Positions 16,468-24,415 of a stretch of 33,588 nucleotides of DNA are shown one piece after another. The position numbers and the translations under genes were made by a program. This stretch comes from Actinobacteria bacterium UBA2184. GTDB taxonomy: Bacteria > Actinomycetota > Coriobacteriia > Anaerosomatales > Anaerosomataceae. The notes beneath the pieces are model-generated. The model was not told the DNA's origin, did not search any database, and saw only the letters and a list, made by a program, of their open reading frames with translations. The number at the start of each line of letters is the position of its first letter. Position 1 is the first letter of the stretch. Location: NCBI GenBank assembly GCA_002328745.1, contig DCVQ01000031.1:1-33588 (forward strand). Direction: 5' to 3'.

Positions 16468-16483
16468 CAGCGGAGGAGTCACC

Positions 16484-19400
16484 GTGACCCGCCATCGACA
16501 CCCGCACTCGTCCTCCCGCACCCGAGGCCGTATCCGCGCGTTGCTGCTCGCGATCGCGCTCCTGGCCGCCGTGCTCCCGGCGCCGGCTGTCGGTGAGACC
16601 GCGGTCGTGCTGCCTCTCACGGTCGACCTCACGCTTCCGGCCCGCTCGGCTACCAGCCTTCCCAACGTCGAGTCATCTCTCATGCAGGTGGCCGAGGCGT
16701 ATCGCGAGGGAGGCGCGTCGGCGGCGGCGGCAGTGGCGGAGAGCGTCGGAGTCGAGATCGAAGACGGCAGGGTCGAGGTCACGCTCGAGGCCCATCCGGG
16801 CAAGGCCGCCGAGGCTGCCTCGGCGGCGGCACGTGCGGGTGCCGTGGTGGGCGCGCAGTACAGAGACGCCGTGGTCGTGCGCGTCCCGGTCCCCGCGCTG
16901 CGCGGACTGGCACAGTCGCCCGCGGTCGCGTACGTCCGGCAGCCGTACCGGCCGGTTCCTGATGTCGTGGTGAGCGAGGGAGTGGCCGAGATCGGCGCCG
17001 ACGTCCTGCACGCGGAGGGCAACGACGGGACCGGTGTGCGGGTGGGCATCATCGACGCCGGCTTCAGCGGATACGCGACCCGCCTGGGGACCGAGTTGCC
17101 CGCGACCGTGCAGGTGTGGCCCGAGCGCGCGATCGAGGGGTCCGAGGTGCACGGCACGGCTGTCGCCGAGATCGTGTACGACGTGGCTCCCGGCGCCGAG
17201 CTGTACTTCGCCCAGATCATCAACGACGTCGAGCTCGGTCGGGCTGTGGACTGGATGATCGCCAACGGCGTGGACGTCATCAACATGTCGCTCGGATTCT
17301 TCGGTTCGGGTCCGCTCGATGGGACCGGGCCAGTCAACGATATCGTGGACCATGCGGTGACCTCGGGCATCTTCTGGGCGAACTCCGCGGGCAACGAGCG
17401 TCAAGACCACTGGTCGGGCGACTTCGTGGATGCAGACGCTGATGGCTTTCTCGAGTATCAGTCCGGGGCCGAAGTCAACCGGTTGCAGTACGTGGACTCG
17501 CCGCGCTATATCGTGGGCGACCTGTGGTGGGACGATGACTGGAGCGCCGCGGCGCAGGACTACGACCTGGGGCTGGTCTACTTCAACGGCACGAGCTGGA
17601 GTGCAGTTAAGTGGGGGGCGGATCCGCAGAACGGCGAGGTCGGCTGGCGACCCGTGGAGCGCGTCGTGTACTGGGCGTCGTCTCCGGGTTGGTATGCATG
17701 GGTCGTGGCGCGATACGACGCGACACGCACGGACGTGGACTTCGATCTGTTCACGACCCCCCGTTTGGATTCGACCGGGTTCAGGGTCCCGGCACGGAGC
17801 ATCGTCGTTCCCGCGGACAACGCGTCCGACGGGGCTATGTCGGTCGCGGCCCTCGGCCGGACGTACGAGCAGGAGTACTACTCTTCGGAAGGCCCCACGC
17901 GTGACGGGCGTACGGTGCCGGAGATCGCAGCGCCTTCCGCGGTGCTGAGTTCCACCTACTCGCCGTACTTCGCCGGCACGTCGGCCTCGTCGCCGCACCT
18001 GGCGGGCGGAGCGGCGCTCCTGCGGCAGGCGTACCCCGGGCTCACACCAGCCGGGGTCGAGGCGCTCATCGAGGCGCGGGCGATCGACATCTACGCTTCA
18101 GGTCCCGACACCCAGACCGGCGCAGGCCGCCTATGGGTCGACGGGCCGACCCTCGTGTCGGCAGGCGCCGTGGACGCGACGCACGCCGACGTGACGTTCG
18201 ACCGGGAGCTCGATCCGCTCAGCGTGGCCTCCGACGGCAGCGACTTCACGATAGCCGGTCTGACCGTGACAGCCGCGAGCGTGGACGTGGCCGATGCGAG
18301 CATCGTGCATCTCACCACCTCGACGCACACCTTCGGCGTCACGTACACGGTGGAGTGCGCGCTCGGCGCGGTGGCCGATCTCTCCGGGGGCGTCAATGCG
18401 GCCGGCTCGGCGGAGTACGTGCGCGTGCCGACGCTCGCCCGGTATGAGGAGAGCGACGCGCGGATAGCGTTCAGCCCCGGATGGAACGACGGGTCGAGCA
18501 CGGTGCTGTCGGGCGGCGCGATGAAGTGGACGGGCGCGAAAGGCGCTGCAGTGAACATCTCCTTCGTGGGGCCGTCCATCTCCCTGGTGTCCAACAAGGC
18601 GCGCTCCTACGGTTCGTTCGCCGTGTCGGTGGACGGAGTGTCGCAGGGCCTGGTATCGCTCTATAGCGTGCCCACTCTCTACCAGCAGACAGTGTGGGGC
18701 CAAAGCGGCCTCGACCCGTCCACCGAGCACACCGTGACAATCACGGCGGTGGGCAACGGCACGATCGCGATCGACGCGCTCGACGTGACCGGCGACCTCA
18801 CGGTTGCCGAGGCGCCTCCGGTGCCCGTGCGGGCTGACGACACCGACCCGAAGATCGCCTTCCAGACCGGCGTGTGGAGCACCGGCAGCTCGACGGTGCT
18901 CTACGGCGGGAGCCAGCACTACTCGGCCCAGGCGGGTGCACGGCTGAACATCGCGTTCGACGGCACCGCCGTCTCGCTGGTGGGCAACCGCGCGCGCAGC
19001 TACGGGCAGGCGAGGATGTACCTCGACGGGACGTACAAGGGCCTCATCGACTGCTACTCGGGCTCGACCTACTACCAGCAGACGATCTACGCGCTTGCGG
19101 GGCTTGCCGACGGGCCGCACGTGCTCACGCTCGAAGTCGTGGGCAACGGCACGATCGCGCTCGACGCCCTCGACGTGACCGGCGACCTCACGGTTGCCGA
19201 GGCGCCTCCGGTGCCCGTGCGGGCTGACGACACCGACCCGAAGATCGCCTTCCAGGCCGGCGTGTGGAGCACCGGCAGCTCGACGGTGCTCTACGGCGGG
19301 AGCCAGCACTACTCGGCCCAGGCGGGTGCACGGCTGAACATCGCGTTCGACGGCACCGCCGTCTCGCTGGTGGGCAACCGCGCGCGCAGCTACGGGCAGG

Positions 19401-19600
19401 CGAGGATGTACCTCGACGGGACGTACAAGGGGCTTATCGACTGCTACTCGGGCTCGACCTACTACCAGCAGACGATCTACGCGCTCGCGGGGCTTGCCGA
19501 CGGGCCGCACGTGCTCACGCTCGAAGTCGTGGGCAACGGCACGATCGCGCTCGACGCGCTCGACGTGACCGGCGAGCTCACGGTTGCGAGTCTCCCGTAG
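16484..19600 (+). CDS. Secreted S8 subtilisin-like peptidase with three C-terminal repeats
   Basis: Predicted exported serine protease of 1038 residues. GTG 16484 follows GGAGGAG; a signal peptide covers about residues 1-38. A propeptide-like region (about 55-165) precedes the catalytic domain, where the triad is Asp191 (VGIIDAGFSGY), His223 (EVHGTAVAEIVYDV) and Ser500 (AGTSASSPHLAGGAALL), with the oxyanion Asn304 in SAGNE. The long gap between His and Ser holds an insert with acidic, possibly metal-binding DADADGF. An Ig-like (SbsA/Big_5-like) domain spans about 555-650, then three repeats of about 130 residues (653-1038) of the same kind as in the upstream SpoIID protein. Sixteen bases separate the two genes, so they are cotranscribed. 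No anchor is visible; substrate unknown. Confidence 0.92.
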   Translation: MTRHRHPHSSSRTRGRIRALLLAIALLAAVLPAPAVGETAVVLPLTVDLTLPARSATSLPNVESSLMQVAEAYREGGASAAAAVAESVGVEIEDGRVEVTLEAHPGKAAEAASAAARAGAVVGAQYRDAVVVRVPVPALRGLAQSPAVAYVRQPYRPVPDVVVSEGVAEIGADVLHAEGNDGTGVRVGIIDAGFSGYATRLGTELPATVQVWPERAIEGSEVHGTAVAEIVYDVAPGAELYFAQIINDVELGRAVDWMIANGVDVINMSLGFFGSGPLDGTGPVNDIVDHAVTSGIFWANSAGNERQDHWSGDFVDADADGFLEYQSGAEVNRLQYVDSPRYIVGDLWWDDDWSAAAQDYDLGLVYFNGTSWSAVKWGADPQNGEVGWRPVERVVYWASSPGWYAWVVARYDATRTDVDFDLFTTPRLDSTGFRVPARSIVVPADNASDGAMSVAALGRTYEQEYYSSEGPTRDGRTVPEIAAPSAVLSSTYSPYFAGTSASSPHLAGGAALLRQAYPGLTPAGVEALIEARAIDIYASGPDTQTGAGRLWVDGPTLVSAGAVDATHADVTFDRELDPLSVASDGSDFTIAGLTVTAASVDVADASIVHLTTSTHTFGVTYTVECALGAVADLSGGVNAAGSAEYVRVPTLARYEESDARIAFSPGWNDGSSTVLSGGAMKWTGAKGAAVNISFVGPSISLVSNKARSYGSFAVSVDGVSQGLVSLYSVPTLYQQTVWGQSGLDPSTEHTVTITAVGNGTIAIDALDVTGDLTVAEAPPVPVRADDTDPKIAFQTGVWSTGSSTVLYGGSQHYSAQAGARLNIAFDGTAVSLVGNRARSYGQARMYLDGTYKGLIDCYSGSTYYQQTIYALAGLADGPHVLTLEVVGNGTIALDALDVTGDLTVAEAPPVPVRADDTDPKIAFQAGVWSTGSSTVLYGGSQHYSAQAGARLNIAFDGTAVSLVGNRARSYGQARMYLDGTYKGLIDCYSGSTYYQQTIYALAGLADGPHVLTLEVVGNGTIALDALDVTGELTVASLP
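18812..19587 (+). repeat. Tandem 390-base repeat in the peptidase gene
   Basis: Unit A (18812-19201) and unit B (19202-19587, ending just before the stop) differ at only six bases by my comparison, two of them at adjacent codons near 19041/19431. Each encodes one 130-residue module. The preceding module (18437-18811) is clearly diverged, so A/B is a recent duplication. Confidence 0.88.
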
Positions 19601-19642
19601 GGGGCTGACCGCCCGTACCACGAACAGCAAGTGGAGGCTATG

Positions 19643-20191
19643 ATGCGTCAGCGGATGCAGTGGGTGCTTATCGCAGTGCTCGTGGTCGCGGTAGCGGTGA
19701 CGGTGACGCTCTTCCTGCTCGATAGGGAGCCCGAACCTGAGGTGCAGCCGCCCACGTCCGGCCAGGGTGACACCACCGCCACCGTCGGCGTGGATGAGAC
19801 CGATACCGATCCCGATCCCGATACCGTGCTGCCTGACATGCCGCCGGACGGTGTGGCGCTAGAAGAAGCGACGGAGCCGCTGCCGAACACCATCGTGTTC
19901 TTGGAGGCCGCGGTCGTGTCCGATCCGTCGGTCTCGTACCGGGCCGACTTCCAGACGCACAGCATCGGTCCCGGCGACGAGAGCGACCGCACGGTGATCG
20001 TGGTCTTCTCCGATTTCGCCCCCACCGGCTACGTGGAGCAGGAGGCCGAACTGACGGGGCGCGCTGCCGTGCTGCACGTGCCGGAATCCCTGCGCGAGCG
20101 GGTCACCACCGTAGGTCAGTACTCGGGGACCATCTCGCTGCAGGAGAGCGACGGCTTCTACATCCTGGTGCTCTCGGCTCTCGACAACTAG
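19643..20191 (+). CDS. Small membrane-anchored extracytoplasmic protein, unknown function
   Basis: I do not recognise this 182-residue product. It has one N-terminal hydrophobic segment (about residues 6-25) after MRQRMQ, so it is likely anchored with the rest outside. Residues 26-75 are a low-complexity acidic, proline- and threonine-rich linker (TDTDPDPDTVLPDMPPD), followed by a compact domain of about 100 residues (FLEAAVVSDPSVSYRADF to the end) with beta-rich character. The start at 19643 sits five bases behind GGAGG; ATG 19640 and GTG 19631 are alternatives. It lies 42 bases after the peptidase gene and is probably the last gene of that unit, so a role with the secreted protease or SpoIID protein is possible but unproven. 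Confidence 0.7.
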   Translation: MRQRMQWVLIAVLVVAVAVTVTLFLLDREPEPEVQPPTSGQGDTTATVGVDETDTDPDPDTVLPDMPPDGVALEEATEPLPNTIVFLEAAVVSDPSVSYRADFQTHSIGPGDESDRTVIVVFSDFAPTGYVEQEAELTGRAAVLHVPESLRERVTTVGQYSGTISLQESDGFYILVLSALDN

Positions 20192-20208
20192 GCGCGAGGC
20201 CCGGCGCC
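20191..20208. terminator. Small GC hairpin between convergent genes
   Basis: GGCGC (20191-20195) pairs with GCGCC (20204-20208) in the 19-base space between two convergent stop codons. There is no T-tract on either side, so this is a weak candidate for a bidirectional terminator. Confidence 0.25.
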
Positions 20209-20210
20209 GC

Positions 20211-21524
20211 TCACGTTTCTCGGGGTGCGTCCAGGGACCGGGAGGCTGACGGGCCGAACGCCTCGTCGAGCCGCGCCATCAGTTCCGTGGTCGAGCGGTA
20301 CACGTTGCGCTCGTACGGCCCCAGCGCTTCGCGGAGGAACGGGTTGCGCTCCGGGTCCTCGAACTCGAACACGTAGGAGCGATCGAGGCCGAGGTCGATG
20401 CGCTCCCAGATGAAGCTCGACTGGATCGACACGGCCACCCGCGGCTCCCGGACGCGCAGACGCGAGTTGGGTTCGCCCGAGCGGTCGATCCGGACCCACG
20501 TGCCGTCCTCGAGCGCCGCGTACGGCGGCTCGATGCCGTGCTCGCTCATGAGCGTGCGCTCGAAGGGATGCGGGTAGATCACGAGCGTTCGATGCCGCTC
20601 GCGCGCATAGCCGGCGAGCGCCTCGAGGACCTCGGTCGTCGCCCGGTCGTACGGGTTGCCCCTCAGAACGCCGCTTCGCACGATCTCCGGATCCCGCACC
20701 TGGTAGAGCCCGTCGCGGCGGGCCCACTCGCCGGTGGAGAAGTAGCCGATATCCACCGAGGGGGCATCCTGCCCGGCCCGCGCCACGTCGAGGAGGAACT
20801 CGTGCGGGCGGTACGTCACCGCACTCGCCAGGAATTCGCCGCGATCGCGGAAGTATCCGGCCTCCTGCGCGCTTACCGCCGAGGTCATCACCACGGGGAT
20901 CGGCATGTGGAAGAACCTGCAGTTGCGGTAGAGCGGGATGTTCTGGAAGACCGGGACCACCGTGACGCGGGTGCGCGCGTGCAGGAACGAGACCGCCAGA
21001 TACGAGCGCCGGTCGTAGAGGGCGAACACGTACACTTTCTCGAGCGCCGGCAGCGCCCGTGCGAAGGCTCGCGCATCGAGGAACGACGCCGCGAGCCAGC
21101 GATAGCGGCGCCTCGAGAGGTCGAAGAACGCGAGAAGGCCCAGGCACGTGCCGGCGAGCAGCCAGCTTGCGCCCCGGAGGCGGGCCGCGAGCGATGCGGG
21201 GGACGGGACCGCGCTGCGCGTGACGAAGGAGAGCTCCTCGCCGAAGTACTCCCGGACGTAGTAGCTGCGGTAGGCACGCGTGGCGGGATCGTCGGCGGCG
21301 GGGTCGTACGCGCCGACGAGCGAGCCGGGCGGTCGGCCGCCGCGGTAGCGGCGCGCGAACGGCGCCCGGACGAGCGTGCCCAAGAAGAGGAGGCGATCTG
21401 TCAGCCACGACGCCGGACCCGCCGGCGGGAATCCTCGCGCTTCGAGAGCGCGGTTGCGAAGCGCGGCATGCCCGGGGCCCGCGAGAAGCCGGTACGCGAG
21501 GCGCTGTACGTTCACGCCCGCCAC
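20211..21524 (-). CDS. Putative GT-B sugar transferase of the nonulosonate cluster
   Basis: A 437-residue protein I cannot place firmly. It is the last gene after LegF on the minus strand, and its GTG start at 21524 lies four bases past the LegF stop with a GAGG site nine bases upstream. The C-terminal half contains His319-Pro320 in VIYPHPFERTL and Ser369-Ser370 in VSIQSSFIWERIDLG. Bacterial sialyltransferases and polysialyltransferases of GT-B type share an HP motif and a later S/T pair, so a CMP-legionaminic acid transferase is an attractive guess. An EDG triplet (339-341) is present too, but it follows HP instead of preceding it as in the known families. One hydrophobic stretch (WLLAGTCLGLLAFF) may contact the membrane. 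Other capsule-type transferases are possible. Confidence 0.6.
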   Translation of the reverse strand: MAGVNVQRLAYRLLAGPGHAALRNRALEARGFPPAGPASWLTDRLLFLGTLVRAPFARRYRGGRPPGSLVGAYDPAADDPATRAYRSYYVREYFGEELSFVTRSAVPSPASLAARLRGASWLLAGTCLGLLAFFDLSRRRYRWLAASFLDARAFARALPALEKVYVFALYDRRSYLAVSFLHARTRVTVVPVFQNIPLYRNCRFFHMPIPVVMTSAVSAQEAGYFRDRGEFLASAVTYRPHEFLLDVARAGQDAPSVDIGYFSTGEWARRDGLYQVRDPEIVRSGVLRGNPYDRATTEVLEALAGYARERHRTLVIYPHPFERTLMSEHGIEPPYAALEDGTWVRIDRSGEPNSRLRVREPRVAVSIQSSFIWERIDLGLDRSYVFEFEDPERNPFLREALGPYERNVYRSTTELMARLDEAFGPSASRSLDAPRET

Positions 21525-21528
21525 GCGC

Positions 21529-22236
21529 TCAGTCCTCGCCGCGTGCCGAGAGGAGCAGGTCGGCAAGCTGGATATCGACCTCCCGGTCGATGTCCACAGA
21601 GACGTCGTCAGGCATGACGTACGCGACTGCGAACGGTCCGATGAAGCGGCGTTCGCGGCGCAGGGTGTCTGCATCGATCAGGTAGATGGCGCCGTTCAGC
21701 CGGTAGTGCACGGGCAGATCCTGCCGGCGCTGGGATACGACGTCGTCGCGCAGGAACGAACCCATGCGATGGTCCTCGGGGAGCGTGTTCGCCAGCAGCG
21801 GGGAGTGCGTCGCCTCACTCACGGAGACCACCGCCTTCGCCCCGCTGGAGTCGCGAAGCGCGACCGCCTCACGGATGTGGCCAGCGCGGCGCAGCGGGGA
21901 GGTGGGCTGGAGCACCATCACGTCGTCGAAGCGCCGGCCCTTCTCGGCGTAGGCTTCGAGCGCATGGAGCACCGTGTCGAGCGTGGTGGCGGAGTCGGTC
22001 GCGAGGTGCGGCGGGCGGAGGAACGGCACGTCGGCGCCCGCGGCGCGGGCCACCGATGCGATGTCCTCGCCATCGGTGGAGACGCACACCACATCGAACA
22101 CGCCGCTTTCGAGGGCCGCCTCGATGGTCCACACGAGCAGGGGCTTACCGCCCACGGTCCGGAGGTTCTTGCCGGGGACGCCCTTGGAGCCCGACCGGGC
22201 GGGGACGATCGCGAGGATGCTGCGGTGCCCGCTCAC
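21529..22236 (-). CDS. legF: CMP-nonulosonate cytidylyltransferase (NeuA/LegF-type)
   Basis: Activates a nonulosonic acid with CTP to CMP-sugar, the transferase donor. The 235-residue protein has the family nucleotide-binding motif AIVPARSGSKGVPGKN (residues 8-23), the QPTSPLRRAGHI segment, and YRLNGAIYLI near the C-terminus with SVDIDREVD. The GTG start overlaps the upstream stop as GTGA. Length matches single-domain bacterial NeuA/LegF enzymes. Whether the sugar is legionaminic, pseudaminic or sialic acid is decided by neighbours: LegC and PtmE homologues favour legionaminic acid. Confidence 0.9.
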   Translation of the reverse strand: MSGHRSILAIVPARSGSKGVPGKNLRTVGGKPLLVWTIEAALESGVFDVVCVSTDGEDIASVARAAGADVPFLRPPHLATDSATTLDTVLHALEAYAEKGRRFDDVMVLQPTSPLRRAGHIREAVALRDSSGAKAVVSVSEATHSPLLANTLPEDHRMGSFLRDDVVSQRRQDLPVHYRLNGAIYLIDADTLRRERRFIGPFAVAYVMPDDVSVDIDREVDIQLADLLLSARGED

Positions 22237-23405
22237 GAGCTGTTCCCGTGCAGGTCATGAAAGCCCTTGCGCAGGGCGGCGCGCGATATGTCGGCGGTGC
22301 GCAGCACTTCGACGATCCGCTCGGTGGCGTGCCCATCGCCGTACGGGTTGGCGGACGCGGCCATCGCGGCCCTGTGCTCGGCCGACAGCGCGCGTGCGAT
22401 CGCGGCCCGGATCGCGGCGCGGTCCGCCTCGCTGTGGACCACCGCGGCGGGCATGATGCGGCCGGCTTGCCGCGAGCCGATGTCGACGACCGGCGTGCCG
22501 AGCGCGGGTATCTCGATGATCCCACTCGACGAGTTGCCGATCACGACGTCGGCCGCCGAGGCCAGCGACAGGTAGCGTTGGTGACCGAGCGCTGCGAACG
22601 CGGCGCGTCCCTCCGGTCGTGCGGTCACCCAGTCGTCCAGCAGCCGGTGGATCGCCGCGTTTCCGGCGTCGGCATTCGGACGCGTGAACACCACGAAACG
22701 GTGGGTCTCTTCGAGCGCCGCAAGCAGTTCGGCGAACTGCTGCGCGGATTCGTCGTCCTCACCGAGCGTCACGGGATGGAACGTGGCGAGCACGAGCGGC
22801 ACGTCGGCGGGTATGCCCAGTTCGGACGAGAGTGCGGCACGATCGAGCAGCGGCGTGGTACGGACGTTGTCGATGCCGGGAGCACCGACCGCGAAGGTGC
22901 GGGTCGGGTCCTCGCCCATCTGCACGATGCGTTCGCGGTACCGCTCGGTGGACGCGAAATGGAGCAGGGAGAGCTTGGTGATGGCGTGCCGGAGGCCGTC
23001 ATCGAGCGCGCCCAGCGTGACCTCGCCGCCGTGGATGTGAGCGATGGGGATTCGCAGCAGGAATGCCGCGGTGGCGGCGGCCAGCGCCTCGAAGCGGTCG
23101 CCAAGGATCACGACGATGTCGGGCGAGAGGCGGGCCAGTGCCTCTGCGATGCGGGTCGTGCCCGTGCCCGTGGCACTCGCCACGGCGAGCGGCGAGTCGT
23201 CCTCGGGCAGCATCTCGACCCGTGCGTCGACGCGGAATCCGTCGTCCTCGATGAGGCGCACCGTCATCCCGAAGCGCTCGGACAGGTGCATGCACGTGGC
23301 GATGACCTGCAGCTCGAGATCGGCGGTCTCCCCGATACGGCGCATGAGTGGGCTCAGCAGGCCGTAGTCCGCACGGGTCCCCGTGATCACACAGATGCGT
23401 CTCAT
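22233..23405 (-). CDS. legG: Hydrolysing UDP/GDP-sugar 2-epimerase (NeuC/LegG-type)
   Basis: Hydrolyses the nucleotide and inverts C2 to release the free hexose (6-deoxy-diacetamido-mannose in the legionaminic route, ManNAc in the sialic route). The 390-residue GT-B-like protein begins ICVITGTRADYGLLSPLMR, then has ILGDRFEALAAATAAFLLRIPIAHIHGGE, and the GNSSSGIIEIPALGTPVVDIGSRQ-type region cut here into GNSSSGIIE and TPVVDIGSRQ, all family hallmarks. ATG 23405 overlaps the NeuB-type stop (ATGA). Motifs do not separate NeuC from LegG; the presence of a LegC aminotransferase gene in the same operon argues for LegG. Confidence 0.9.
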   Translation of the reverse strand: MRRICVITGTRADYGLLSPLMRRIGETADLELQVIATCMHLSERFGMTVRLIEDDGFRVDARVEMLPEDDSPLAVASATGTGTTRIAEALARLSPDIVVILGDRFEALAAATAAFLLRIPIAHIHGGEVTLGALDDGLRHAITKLSLLHFASTERYRERIVQMGEDPTRTFAVGAPGIDNVRTTPLLDRAALSSELGIPADVPLVLATFHPVTLGEDDESAQQFAELLAALEETHRFVVFTRPNADAGNAAIHRLLDDWVTARPEGRAAFAALGHQRYLSLASAADVVIGNSSSGIIEIPALGTPVVDIGSRQAGRIMPAAVVHSEADRAAIRAAIARALSAEHRAAMAASANPYGDGHATERIVEVLRTADISRAALRKGFHDLHGNSS

Positions 23406-24415
23406 AGCTCGATCAGCTCGTCTTCGCGGAAGTCGCGGGGGGCCGGGCGGCCCAGGATCTCGTCCCAGCGCATCGGGCTGATCCCGGTGCCCGGGCGCTT
23501 GGTGGTCAGATTGTCCTCGGTGAAGATGTCACCAGCGCATATCGCCTGCGCGGCGGCGATGCTCTTGCGGACCGCGCGCGCGTTCTCGGCCTCGCCCCCG
23601 GTCGGAGCCTTCACCGGGCTGCCGAGCGCCTGTTCCACCTCGCGGACGGCGGAAACCATGCGCGCGAGATCCGCCGGCTCAAGGCTGGCCCTGTGGTCAG
23701 GGCCCTCCATCGCCCGGTCGAGCGTGAAGTGCTTCTCGATCACGGTGGCGCCGAGCGCTGCGGCGGCGATGGGGACGGCGATGCCGGCGGTGTGGTCGGA
23801 GTAGCCTACGGGCAATCCGAACTCCTCGGCGAGCGTGGTCATCGCGCGCAGGTTCACGTCCTCGGGCGGGGTCGGGTACTCGGTGGTGCAGTGCAGCAGG
23901 GTGATGGGCGTGTCGTCGGCGCCCGCGGCACGGAGCGCTTCGAGCGCGTGCGACACCTCGGCGAGCGTCGCCATACCGGTCGAAAGGATGATGCGATCGG
24001 CCACGTGCGCCACCCGCCTGAGGTACGGCAGGTCGGTGAGCGCACCGGACGGGAGCTTGAAGGTGCGCAGGCCGAGCGATGCGAGCAGGTCGATGCTCTC
24101 GAGATCGAAGGGGGAGGAGAGGAACTCGATGCCCCGCCGCTCCGTCTCGCCGATCAGGGTGCGGTGGTCCTCGGGCGTGAGTTCGAGCCGGGCGATCATG
24201 TCTCGCTGCGATTCGGCCGAGGGCGTCGTATCGAGCTGGTAGGCGGCCTTCGGGGCCTGTGCTGTCACCAACCGCTTCGCCGAGAACGTCTGGAACTTCA
24301 CGGCGTCTGCGCCAGCGGCCGCGGCCTGTTCGACGAGCGCAAGCGCGGTCTCGATCGATCCGTTGTGGTTCACGCCCGCCTCGGCTATCACGTAGACGCG
24401 CGCCACGCCGGTCAC
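23402..24415 (-). CDS. legI: N-acylneuraminate/legionaminate synthase (NeuB/LegI-type)
   Basis: Condenses PEP with an N-acetylated hexose to form the nine-carbon acid. The 337-residue protein has a TIM-barrel domain starting YVIAEAGVNHNGS, with DAVKFQTFSAKRLVT, FLSSPFD, KLPSGALTDLPYL, ILSTGMATL, LLHCTTEYPTPPEDVNL, GYSDHTAGI and VIEKHFTLDR, and a C-terminal SAF (antifreeze-like) domain with VRKSIAA and TKRPGTGISP. The GTG at 24415 overlaps the upstream stop (GTGA); the longer open frame is inside the preceding gene. Substrate follows from cluster context. Confidence 0.92.
   Translation of the reverse strand: MTGVARVYVIAEAGVNHNGSIETALALVEQAAAAGADAVKFQTFSAKRLVTAQAPKAAYQLDTTPSAESQRDMIARLELTPEDHRTLIGETERRGIEFLSSPFDLESIDLLASLGLRTFKLPSGALTDLPYLRRVAHVADRIILSTGMATLAEVSHALEALRAAGADDTPITLLHCTTEYPTPPEDVNLRAMTTLAEEFGLPVGYSDHTAGIAVPIAAAALGATVIEKHFTLDRAMEGPDHRASLEPADLARMVSAVREVEQALGSPVKAPTGGEAENARAVRKSIAAAQAICAGDIFTEDNLTTKRPGTGISPMRWDEILGRPAPRDFREDELIEL

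Noticed and set aside
15430..19587. CRISPR-like or mobile repeats
   Set aside because: All repeats are in frame, about 387-390 bases long and coding; there are no short repeats with unique spacers.
20538..21617. Plus-strand frame of 359 codons opposite the putative transferase
   Set aside because: Low-complexity Arg/Glu-rich translation without domains, and no ribosome site; the minus-strand gene fits the operon spacing.
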